Shown here: positions 1-6,479 of the stretch, piece by piece
Layout: each line of letters starts with the position of its first letter
Numbering within the stretch: the stretch's first letter is position 1
Assembly (NCBI GenBank): GCA_937868245.1
Contig: CALMMI010000480.1
Span: 1 to 8,305 of the forward strand
Source: an uncultured Ignavibacteria bacterium
GTDB taxonomy: Bacteria; Bacteroidota; Ignavibacteria; Kapaibacteriales; UBA961
Length of the DNA stretch: 8,305 bases
Direction of reading: 5' to 3'
Program-made: the position numbers and the translations under genes
The notes under the pieces: model-generated
The model's database searches: none
What the model saw: the letters and a program-made list of their open reading frames with translations, nothing else
What the model was told of the DNA's origin: nothing

Positions 1-2
1 GC

Positions 3-917
3 CATGCAACTGATGATGCACCTCGAAAGTTATTCCCTATGCAAACCGAAGTATATGCGTCAATCCGAGCTACAAAATGGATGCAATTCGAGGGGGGAAT
101 CAATATCGGTCATAAACGATTCGGAAATACTCAAACGAGTAATTACAGAGGGCAGCAGCCATGGTCGTTATCGATGATTCTACAACCGGATATTTCCTAC
201 CCTCAACTACGGGTAGGTTTTTTTATGCCGACGATTGGTATGCGTAACGATGACCATACAAAACTGATATGGCAAGTACCGAGTGCAGTAGGGACAAGTA
301 ACATTACGAATCTTATTCCCCCGCTCTATGCTGAATTCGGAACGGAGTTAACATACGACGCTATTAAATGGCTTACGGTATCAGTGGGTGCATTTGGTAC
401 TCATTCAATCTCTGAGTTGATTCTTAATAAATATGATGCGGGAAATGCTATACCTAATTCAATTTCTCTTATTTCAGGAGCAAATAAACCTACAATTGTA
501 GCAAGAGCAATGATATTTGAACGGTTTATGGACGACAAATTAAATACATACATAGGTAGTTCAGTATTTAACAACGATGATTTTACGATGATAAATGCAT
601 TTGCTGGTGTAGGTTTAGCAGATAAAGCAACGCTAATGTTTGATTATGCAACCTCAACTAAAAAAGGTGTCCGGACTACGAACACCGCTTCAATAGAAGC
701 ATTATACCAATTGGATGATGCCCTTTTTCTCACAGCAAGAGCAGAAACAGGCACTACTCTTACAGAGAATTCCGATCCTGCATATACGCAAACACTTATG
801 CTCGGTGCTCAAATATTTATACTTCCATACGTTGAATTCCGTCCAGAGTATCGTGTAATGGACGCGAACACTTTCCGTTCAGGTCGTTACACATTCCAAT
901 TACATTTCTTTTACTAA
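3..917 (+). CDS. Outer-membrane beta-barrel protein, 3' part (5' end outside window)
   Basis: The reading frame is open from the first complete codon (base 3), so the ATG at 39 is probably internal and the gene starts upstream; 304 residues are visible. The protein is built of alternating polar/hydrophobic stretches separated by glycine- and aromatic-rich turns, and it ends in an aromatic-rich strand, YTFQLHFFY. A final strand with a terminal aromatic residue is the classic BAM-recognised signal of outer-membrane barrels. No enzyme motif is visible. A short segment, IGMRNDDHT (about residues 78-86 of the visible part), is polar and may be a loop. The next gene begins 11 bases after the stop, so the two are probably co-transcribed. 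I cannot name the family; a porin-like barrel is the safest call. The first visible residue is His preceded by a codon ending GC, so a heme motif just outside the window cannot be excluded. Confidence 0.7.
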   Translation, partial: HATDDAPRKLFPMQTEVYASIRATKWMQFEGGINIGHKRFGNTQTSNYRGQQPWSLSMILQPDISYPQLRVGFFMPTIGMRNDDHTKLIWQVPSAVGTSNITNLIPPLYAEFGTELTYDAIKWLTVSVGAFGTHSISELILNKYDAGNAIPNSISLISGANKPTIVARAMIFERFMDDKLNTYIGSSVFNNDDFTMINAFAGVGLADKATLMFDYATSTKKGVRTTNTASIEALYQLDDALFLTARAETGTTLTENSDPAYTQTLMLGAQIFILPYVEFRPEYRVMDANTFRSGRYTFQLHFFY

Positions 918-921
918 AGGA
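917..921 (+). promoter_or_regulatory. Shine-Dalgarno site of the two-helix membrane protein
   Basis: AAGGA lies 7 bases before the ATG at 929 and overlaps the last base of the upstream stop codon. It supports the chosen start and suggests translation close behind the barrel gene. Confidence 0.55.
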
Positions 922-928
922 CTTTATC

Positions 929-1243
929 ATGAAATGGAAAACAGTCAGTACGATAGCGTTAATACTTATCATACCTTTGGTTGTTGTTTGGCTGGTTCAA
1001 GGCAGAAATATCTACACAAAGGACAAAAAGCAAATTATAACCAAAACGAAAGACGAGATATTTGGAACAGAAAGTGAAAAAGTGGAATGGGTAGATGAAT
1101 TCCAACTTGGTTTGTTACCGGGTGTAGATGATTTATCCCCAAAACTATTAGCTTCGGTTGCTGTACCAAGTGGAATTCTAATTGCAATTTCATTATTCGG
1201 TTTCTTTATGGATTACAAACAGAAACACCCCACCATGAAGTAA
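929..1243 (+). CDS. Small membrane protein with two transmembrane helices, function unknown
   Basis: This 104-residue protein has a hydrophobic helix at about residues 6-24 and a second at about 73-94. The middle segment (25-72) is charged, with a lysine-rich first half and an acidic second half that includes WVDEF. Lysines at both termini suggest that both ends face the cytoplasm and the middle segment faces the periplasm. The start is supported by an AAGGA site 7 bases upstream. It follows the barrel gene by 11 bases, so a shared transcript and a role in the same envelope process are likely. I do not recognise the family and see no cofactor-binding motif. An uncleaved signal anchor at the N-terminus is an alternative reading of the first helix. 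Confidence 0.7.
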   Translation: MKWKTVSTIALILIIPLVVVWLVQGRNIYTKDKKQIITKTKDEIFGTESEKVEWVDEFQLGLLPGVDDLSPKLLASVAVPSGILIAISLFGFFMDYKQKHPTMK

Positions 1244-1422
1244 TTTTTCGGGTAGGTAAGCGTACCATCCGGGTGTGTATATTCAGATTGTTCCAATAGA
1301 ACATTAGAAGGTTTCGATAGTTTGTTTTTAAACCAATGGAACAAAATTCAGTGTCAATAAGTATAAATACAATTAATTTTTTCTCGAATACAGCTTTTTC
1401 AATCATTCTCAATCTTACAAAT

Positions 1423-2088
1423 ATGAAATTCAATAAAATAGCAGCAGTCGCACTTTGTGCAGCATTCATCGCTCCTCAGATAACCTTCTCGGGAACAGGT
1501 TTAAAAATAGGAACTCAAGGCAAAAAAAGCATTACACTCAATAATAAAGTAGGCGAAAACCTTGTAAAGTTTTTAAGTGCAGCACCTTTAGAAGAAATCA
1601 AGGGAAGTTCCTCCGGCGTTTCAGGTTCTTTTACCATAGATTTGGATAACCTGGAAGCAACTACCGGACAAATAGCCGTAGAAGTTAAAACAATGACCAC
1701 AGGTTTGAACAGACGTGATTCGCATTTATGGGGCAAAGATTGGTTGGATGCAGATAAATACCCATCTATAACTTTTGATATAAAGGGATTAAGCGATATT
1801 CAAATTGTAAAGCAAGATAACGGTATGGGCGAAATCAAAGCGAATGCAATCGGCACTTTTACCATGCACGGTCAGTCCAAGCAAGTTAAATCCCCTATCA
1901 CACTCAAATACGTTCGTGAATCAGAGGCTACAAAAAAACGTGCTGATGGTGATTTCTCACTTGTGCAAGCATCATTCAAAATTGTACTTAAAGATTTCAA
2001 CGTAACCGGCACACAAGGTATAGTAGGTAGTAAAGTTGGTGAAACCATCGATATTGATGCAAATTTTTACGGCTCAACCGCCAAGTAA
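1423..2088 (+). CDS. YceI-family secreted protein
   Basis: From the ATG at 1423 the protein has 221 residues. A Sec signal peptide (MKFNKIAAVALCAAFIA, cleavage near residue 23) is followed by a YceI-type lipocalin-like beta-barrel. Family hallmarks are the segment around residues 98-123 (RRDSHLW..., then YPSITFDIKGL), the GTFTMHGQ strand near 144-151, and the closing strands around 181-216 (FKIVLKDFNV near 185-194). Known YceI proteins are periplasmic or extracellular and bind polyisoprenoid or other amphiphilic ligands; the ligand here is unknown. I reject the longer reading from 1336, because it puts about 29 extra residues before a clean signal peptide. No clear Shine-Dalgarno site precedes 1423. 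The Rieske gene follows by 20 bases, which suggests an operon. The 179-base gap upstream suggests a separate promoter, but I could not identify one. Confidence 0.88.
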   Translation: MKFNKIAAVALCAAFIAPQITFSGTGLKIGTQGKKSITLNNKVGENLVKFLSAAPLEEIKGSSSGVSGSFTIDLDNLEATTGQIAVEVKTMTTGLNRRDSHLWGKDWLDADKYPSITFDIKGLSDIQIVKQDNGMGEIKANAIGTFTMHGQSKQVKSPITLKYVRESEATKKRADGDFSLVQASFKIVLKDFNVTGTQGIVGSKVGETIDIDANFYGSTAK

Positions 2089-2108
2089 TAGAAAGTAGCT
2101 ATAAAATT

Positions 2109-2612
2109 ATGGAATTACCTGTAATCAATATTCAACGTCGGGAGTTTTTCACAAAAACCCTCTATGGTTTGGGAGCATTAACCTGTGGGAGTATTCTGGC
2201 TTCAATTGCGGCCTGCGAACCCTTCGCAACAAAAGTCAGTACCGGAGGACAAGCAAATTTTGACACCGTATCAGGAGACCCTGACGGGTTTTTGAAAACA
2301 GTAGGTTCAGGTTTGGTTGTCCAGTTGAAAGACAAAGACGGAAATTCAATAAACGGAGCACACTCAGTGGTAATAATGCGTATAGGAACTTCTGCTAAAG
2401 AAGAGTTTCTTACGCTTTCCTCACGGTGTAATCACGAAGATTGTGATGTTGTAGCCCCGGTGGACATTGGAGAAAACATTATATGTCCATGCCATAACTC
2501 CCAGTTTTCACCTGTTGACGGCTCGTTGTTAACAGGTCCTGCAACTGCATCATTGGTAAAATTCACAAATAGTTACGATCCTGTTACAAAGATTCTGACT
2601 ATCTTCGCTTAG
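2109..2612 (+). CDS. Rieske [2Fe-2S] protein, Tat-type and probably a lipoprotein
   Basis: This 167-residue protein carries both Rieske boxes. Box I is C107-N-H109-E-D-C112 and box II is C126-P-C128-H129-N-S. By analogy with bc1-type Rieske proteins, C107, H109, C126 and H129 bind the cluster, and C112 and C128 form the stabilising disulfide; all six residues are present. The N-terminus has a twin-arginine motif (QRREFFTK, residues 9-16) before a hydrophobic stretch, as expected for a cofactor folded before export. The stretch ends in IAAC at residues 33-36, which fits a lipobox, so the mature protein may be lipid-anchored at C36. Family knowledge says such proteins transfer single electrons at fairly high potential. 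No cytochrome b gene is adjacent, so it is not obviously part of a bc complex. It follows the YceI gene by 20 bases; its electron partner is unknown. Confidence 0.92.
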   Translation: MELPVINIQRREFFTKTLYGLGALTCGSILASIAACEPFATKVSTGGQANFDTVSGDPDGFLKTVGSGLVVQLKDKDGNSINGAHSVVIMRIGTSAKEEFLTLSSRCNHEDCDVVAPVDIGENIICPCHNSQFSPVDGSLLTGPATASLVKFTNSYDPVTKILTIFA

Positions 2613-2627
2613 AAGTAATTATATTTG
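2593..2627 (+). promoter_or_regulatory. Possible Bacteroidota-type promoter for the 928-residue gene
   Basis: TATATTTG at 2620-2627 fits the TAnnTTTG minus-7 consensus known from Bacteroidota. The upstream element is poor: TTCTG at 2593-2597 stands where TTTG is expected and the spacing is slightly long. This is weak, and the site overlaps the end of the Rieske gene. Confidence 0.2.
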
Positions 2628-2642
2628 CATATCTGATTTGCA
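2623..2642 (+). repeat. Short direct repeat ATTTGCA x2 upstream of the T9SS cargo gene
   Basis: ATTTGCA occurs at 2623-2629 and again at 2636-2642, with a 13-base period. It sits in the 92-base gap before the gene at 2705 and overlaps the possible minus-7 element. It could be an operator, but two 7-base copies in AT-rich DNA can arise by chance. Confidence 0.25.
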
Positions 2643-2694
2643 AACATCAGGTCAATAAGAATAATCACATATCTATTTACTTATTACTTGTTAC

Positions 2695-2700
2695 GAGGTG
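2695..2700 (+). promoter_or_regulatory. Shine-Dalgarno site of the 928-residue gene
   Basis: GAGGTG lies 4 bases before the ATG at 2705. It is the clearest Shine-Dalgarno site of the + strand genes after the one at 917, and it fixes the start in front of a good signal peptide. Confidence 0.55.
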
Positions 2701-2704
2701 TACT

Positions 2705-5491
2705 ATGAAAATTATTTACCAATGGTTGCTCATCATAGCAATTATGGCAGTATCGTCTGCTTCTGTCCATGCAAATATTACAGGCATTTCAGGACGTAGT
2801 CAATTAGGATGCGGCGGAACAGGCTGTCATGCTCCAACAGCAGGAACAGGTACAAGTGTTTCAATGCTTGGAGTTAGCGGCACTATTACAATGGCTGCAG
2901 GAACTCAGCGTTCTTTCACAGCAATTGTTTCCCATACTTCACAGCCTGCAGCCGGAATAAATATTTCGGTTAAAAATGGTGCAGGAGCAAATTCAGGGGA
3001 ATTTACAGCCGGAACAGGATTGCAGATAATGAATGGCGAGTTGACCCATACAGGGCCTCAAGCTATGATAGGCACTCCCCGCCAAGCCATGTTCCAGTTT
3101 ATTTGGACCGCTCCTGCTACTCCCGGTACATACACACTTCGTGCAGCAGGAAATGCCGTAAACAGTAATCTTAATGCCGATCCTACTGATATTTGGAACA
3201 CTATGGCACCGATTACGATTGTTGTCCCGGGTATTCAAGTAACTGCTCCCAACGGAAATGAACAATGGTGCCGAGGAACAACCAAAAACATTACGTGGAC
3301 TTCAACAGGTGTTGCTTTTGTAGATATATCCATCTCTCAAGACGGCGGATCAACATTCAGTAGCATTGCTACCCATATAGCTGCATCTCCTGCATCATGG
3401 CCCTGGGCCATACCTACCTCGATGCTTGTAGCCGGTACATATCAGGTTCAAGTATCCGATAATTCCAACCCGCTGACTTTTGATAACAGTAATGCAAGTT
3501 TCTTTATATTGGCAGCTCCTACTGTTCTCGAAAATCCATTAAATGAAACTGCATGTGTAGGCGAATCCAAAAAATTTACAGTACTGACCGATAACCCAAC
3601 TGCATACAATTATCAATGGCTACGGAATAACTCAGCCATAAGTGGAGCTAATTCGGCAACCTATACAATATCGTCTGTTACTACTGCAAGTGCCGGCACG
3701 TACAAATGCAAGGTAAGTGCATGTAATACAGATGTGTATAGCGACACAGCAACTCTGATTGTTTACCCGCCACCTGCGATTACATCCAATCCACATGATA
3801 CAACTATCTGTCCGGGGGCATCGGCTGTATTAAAAGTAACTGCTACCGGTGAAGAACTATTTTATCAGTGGAGACGTAATGGTGCTCCTCTCGGTGCAGG
3901 TAATTCTGCAACATATACAATTCCTGTTGCTACAGATGCCGATTCCGGTTCATACGATGTAGTTATTTCGGGACGCTGTACGCCTCCGGCTACCAGTACA
4001 ATGGCTCGGGTTAAATTCCCATCTGCCCCACAATTTTTCACTCAGCCTACTGATACATTTATTTGCGCAGGCAGTGAACTTAAAATGAAGGTAGAAGCCT
4101 CGGGTGCAGGTGTAACGTATGTTTGGAAACTTAATGGTAAACCAATTACTGCAGCTGTAGGAAACAGTTATACAATAGCTGCCGTAGGTGCTTCCGATAC
4201 AGGAACTGTTTCGGTAACCGCTACAAATTCATGTAATTTTACTACAACTATTAACGCGCATGTACAGATTGCAGTAGCTCCGAGCATTACTACCCAACCG
4301 ACGGATACTACTTCTATTCCCGGAAGCTCAGTTTCATTTAAAGTTGTAGCTAAGGGTAGTTCGCTTACGTATCAATGGAAAAGAAACGGAACTAATATTC
4401 CAACAGGAACTTCAGCTATACTTACCTTAAGTTCAGTGAAACCTCTTGATTCCGGTGTATATACATGTACAGTAAAAAATTCGTGCGGCGAGGTTACTAC
4501 AACATCAGCTAAATTAACTGTAAACGGCTCTTCTGCCCCTTCAATCGGTTTTAATCTTCTAACCGTTGATTTTGGATGTGTACTTCAGGGTACAACAAAG
4601 GACTCAACATTAACAGGAGTAATTGAAAATATTGGTGGAAGCGCATTAATTGTATCAAGCGTAACTATAGGCGGTACCGGCGCAGCCTCCTTCTCAATAA
4701 TTAGTGGTGGCGGTGGATTTACCCTTGCTCCGAACGATAAAAGAACTATTACAATCCGATTTGCCCCAACAGTGTTAGGTGGACAATTAGCAGTTCTTAC
4801 TGTTGCAAGCAATTCGTCAACAACCCCAACACCTACAGCTCTTATCGGTCAGGGTTGCTTGAGCCAGCTAAGTATTTCTAAAATAGTATTCGATACAACA
4901 TCACCCGGGATTACCAGAGATTCGGTAGTTCAGGTATGTAACAATACTGCTGCTGCATTTGCAGTTACCAGTGCTTTGATAATTGGTGGAGACGGTCAAT
5001 TCGAGATTCTTTCATCCGATGTAATGCCAAAAACATTACAACCTGCCGGATGTATGACATTTACCATCCGTTACAAACCGACTACAAAGAATGGTGCTTC
5101 TGCTATCCTGGCAGTTAAAGCCGGTACAACTGGCGGTACAGAGGAACATCCAATTAGACTTGAAGGAAAATCCCAACAAACAACCGGTGTAGAAGAAGAT
5201 GATGTATTAGGTAAAATTCTCTCATCTGTCCGTGCGTTTCCAAATCCAAGTTCAGAAAATGTTTCGTTTGAAATCAACGCAACAGTACCTGAAATTGTTA
5301 CTCTCTCCATTGTGGATGCTGAAGGACGTATCGTGTACAGGAAAGCAGGAATCCAACTTACTGAAGGTGCAAATAACCTATATTGGAACGGAAATACACT
5401 TCTTGGGAACAGAGCAGCTTCCGGTAGTTATACAGCAATTCTTAATGCGTCTTTAGGAGCCCGCTCCACTCAATTTATGATAATAAGATAA
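2705..5491 (+). CDS. T9SS-secreted multidomain protein: choice-of-anchor V type domain with CX4CH, Ig-like array, sorting domain
   Basis: The protein has 928 residues. A Sec signal peptide (1-23, cleavage after VHA) precedes a choice-of-anchor V/Reeler-like domain (about 30-175) that opens with CGGTGCH (36-42), a C-x4-C-H motif that could bind heme c. Next is a Kre9/KNH-like sandwich (about 177-268) and four Ig-like repeats of about 85 residues (271-608) with a core Trp at 305, 389, 474 and 558. Two ASPM-Hydin/choice-of-anchor D-like domains follow (about 612-717 and 719-822). The C-terminus (about 842-928, starting FPNPSSENV and ending FMIIR) is a type A T9SS sorting domain. The protein is therefore probably exported by Sec, passed through the outer membrane by T9SS and kept at the surface or released. 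The gene is closed by a strong terminator at 5509. Heme attachment is inferred from the motif only; adhesion or structure are alternative roles. Confidence 0.88.
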   Translation: MKIIYQWLLIIAIMAVSSASVHANITGISGRSQLGCGGTGCHAPTAGTGTSVSMLGVSGTITMAAGTQRSFTAIVSHTSQPAAGINISVKNGAGANSGEFTAGTGLQIMNGELTHTGPQAMIGTPRQAMFQFIWTAPATPGTYTLRAAGNAVNSNLNADPTDIWNTMAPITIVVPGIQVTAPNGNEQWCRGTTKNITWTSTGVAFVDISISQDGGSTFSSIATHIAASPASWPWAIPTSMLVAGTYQVQVSDNSNPLTFDNSNASFFILAAPTVLENPLNETACVGESKKFTVLTDNPTAYNYQWLRNNSAISGANSATYTISSVTTASAGTYKCKVSACNTDVYSDTATLIVYPPPAITSNPHDTTICPGASAVLKVTATGEELFYQWRRNGAPLGAGNSATYTIPVATDADSGSYDVVISGRCTPPATSTMARVKFPSAPQFFTQPTDTFICAGSELKMKVEASGAGVTYVWKLNGKPITAAVGNSYTIAAVGASDTGTVSVTATNSCNFTTTINAHVQIAVAPSITTQPTDTTSIPGSSVSFKVVAKGSSLTYQWKRNGTNIPTGTSAILTLSSVKPLDSGVYTCTVKNSCGEVTTTSAKLTVNGSSAPSIGFNLLTVDFGCVLQGTTKDSTLTGVIENIGGSALIVSSVTIGGTGAASFSIISGGGGFTLAPNDKRTITIRFAPTVLGGQLAVLTVASNSSTTPTPTALIGQGCLSQLSISKIVFDTTSPGITRDSVVQVCNNTAAAFAVTSALIIGGDGQFEILSSDVMPKTLQPAGCMTFTIRYKPTTKNGASAILAVKAGTTGGTEEHPIRLEGKSQQTTGVEEDDVLGKILSSVRAFPNPSSENVSFEINATVPEIVTLSIVDAEGRIVYRKAGIQLTEGANNLYWNGNTLLGNRAASGSYTAILNASLGARSTQFMIIR
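3515..4531 (+). repeat. Four tandem Ig-like repeats inside the 928-residue protein
   Basis: Residues 271-609 fall into four units of 84-85 residues. Each has a YxW[LRK]xN core (YQWLRNN, YQWRRNG, YVWKLNG, YQWKRNG) and an [AD][ST]G closing-strand motif or close variant of it. The first three carry a C-x-G pair near the start (C284, C369, C454) and a late Cys (C340, C425, C510), probably a disulfide. The fourth replaces the early Cys by Ile-Pro but keeps late cysteines at 588 and 594. The repeats are divergent at DNA level, so this is an old expansion rather than a recent one. Confidence 0.7.
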
Positions 5492-5508
5492 AATTCATTT
5501 TACATTTT

Positions 5509-5535
5509 GGGCGGAGGTTACTCCGCCCTTTTTTT
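5509..5535 (+). terminator. Intrinsic terminator between the two T9SS cargo genes
   Basis: GGGCGGAG (5509-5516) pairs perfectly with CTCCGCCC (5521-5528) around a GTTA loop and is followed by seven T (5529-5535). The 8-bp GC-rich stem with a T tract, 17 bases after the stop at 5491, is a textbook rho-independent terminator. It implies that the downstream gene needs its own promoter or depends on readthrough. Confidence 0.92.
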
Positions 5536-5565
5536 GTCTATTTTTAATTCAAAAGGTTTCATTTT

Positions 5566-6387
5566 ATGTTAGTTCGTAGAATATTTATAGCTCTCACTCT
5601 TAGTTTATGTTTTGTTACTTCCGGTGTTGCACTTGCTGAAAGCAGTGGACAAACGGGGAGAACCGCTCCCAGTTTCGGTTGTGGTGGTAATGGATGTCAT
5701 GCCAATTCATCTAGTACGGCTACTTCTGTTACGTTTACTTCCGCTTCCGGTTCGTTTACCGTAGCTCCTGGTGGAAAATTAGAAATTACTGTTATTGTTG
5801 CTCACCCCAGCTTAGCTGCAGCAGGTATTGATGTAGGAGTAAAAACAACAAAAACCAGTTCAACAACTGTTGGAGTGCTTTCAACATCCGATAATGGAGC
5901 CAGAATTGCGAATTCCGAGCTTACCCATAATTCTCCAAAAACTATGACCGGAGGAAAAGCGGAGTTTACTTTTACATGGACAGCACCTGCAACCGAAGGA
6001 ACATATTTCCTTCGCGCCGTTGGAAATGCAGTGAACCGTAACGGAAATGCCGACGGTAGTGATGTATGGAATTTTGCGACCCCTGTTGAACTTGTAGTAA
6101 AGAAAACAAATGCAGTTGATGAGAATACAAATGAACCTACATTGTCGTTAGGTGTATTTCCAAACCCATCTGCCGATCATGCCACTATTACGTATGATAT
6201 TGCATCTTTTTCCAATGCAATGATTGAAATTACCGACCTCATGGGTCGTTCATTCATAAAGCAAAGTGTTGATAATTCTTCCGGAAAAGTAGATGTATCA
6301 CTACTTGCTTTACCTGTAGGAATTTATCAAGTAGTATTGCACTCCGGTGATGTTCAAAAAGTAGAGCGTTTGGTTATAGCTCGATAG
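5566..6387 (+). CDS. T9SS-secreted choice-of-anchor V type protein with CX4CH motif (short paralog)
   Basis: This 273-residue protein has a signal peptide (1-24, cleavage after ALA) and a choice-of-anchor V/Reeler-like domain (about 30-178) starting with CGGNGCH (39-45), a C-x4-C-H motif. A T9SS type A sorting domain follows (about 193-273, starting with FPNPSADHA and ending LVIAR). Its N-terminal domain is clearly homologous to that of the preceding 928-residue protein. Shared blocks include GCGGxGCHA, AAGIxVxVK, ELTH, WTAPATxGTY, LRAxGNAVN and NADxxD[IV]WN. It lacks the Ig-like and choice-of-anchor D regions. His80, His121 and Met127 have counterparts in the long paralog (77, 115 and 121) and are possible axial heme ligands. 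A weak AAGG lies 9 bases before the ATG. The gene starts only 30 bases after the upstream terminator's T tract, so its promoter is unclear. Function is unknown; a surface monoheme protein is my inference. Confidence 0.88.
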   Translation: MLVRRIFIALTLSLCFVTSGVALAESSGQTGRTAPSFGCGGNGCHANSSSTATSVTFTSASGSFTVAPGGKLEITVIVAHPSLAAAGIDVGVKTTKTSSTTVGVLSTSDNGARIANSELTHNSPKTMTGGKAEFTFTWTAPATEGTYFLRAVGNAVNRNGNADGSDVWNFATPVELVVKKTNAVDENTNEPTLSLGVFPNPSADHATITYDIASFSNAMIEITDLMGRSFIKQSVDNSSGKVDVSLLALPVGIYQVVLHSGDVQKVERLVIAR

Positions 6388-6417
6388 TCCGGGAGTAATA
6401 CATAACTGTATAATACC

Positions 6418-6464
6418 AAGAAGCCGCCAATGTCATTACAAGACATTGGCGGCTTCTTAGTTTT
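6418..6464 (+). terminator. Long perfect hairpin between convergent operons, probable terminator
   Basis: AAGAAGCCGCCAATGTC at 6418-6434 pairs perfectly with 6442-6458 (17 bp) around a 7-base loop, and is followed by AG and TTTT. It lies between the stop of the short T9SS gene (6387) and the stop of the alkB-like gene (6480). The T run serves the + strand; the minus-strand side has no good T tract, so termination from the right may be weaker or need another factor. Confidence 0.75.
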
Positions 6465-6479
6465 CTATTGAAGTAGAAG

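Noticed and set aside
39..41. ATG at 39 as the start of the barrel gene
   Set aside because: The frame is open upstream to the window edge and the protein would have no signal peptide, which an outer-membrane protein needs.
1250..1280. Imperfect hairpin GGTA-AGCG-TACC with outer pairs after the two-helix protein gene
   Set aside because: The stem is interrupted by mismatches and no T tract follows, so it is not a convincing terminator.
1320..1370. TAGTTTG and TATAAAT sequences as a promoter for the YceI gene
   Set aside because: Neither has a partner element at the right distance, and the region is simply AT-rich.
1336..1422. Upstream in-frame extension of the YceI gene starting at 1336
   Set aside because: It adds 29 residues before a normal signal peptide that begins at 1423, and no ribosome site supports 1336.
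1206..1469. Minus-strand open frame of 87 residues across the gap before the YceI gene
   Set aside because: It overlaps the ends of two real genes on the other strand, shows no recognisable domain and has no start signal.
5232..5456. Plus-strand frame of 74 residues inside the T9SS sorting domain of the long cargo gene
   Set aside because: It is an out-of-frame shadow of a well-supported coding region with no domain of its own.
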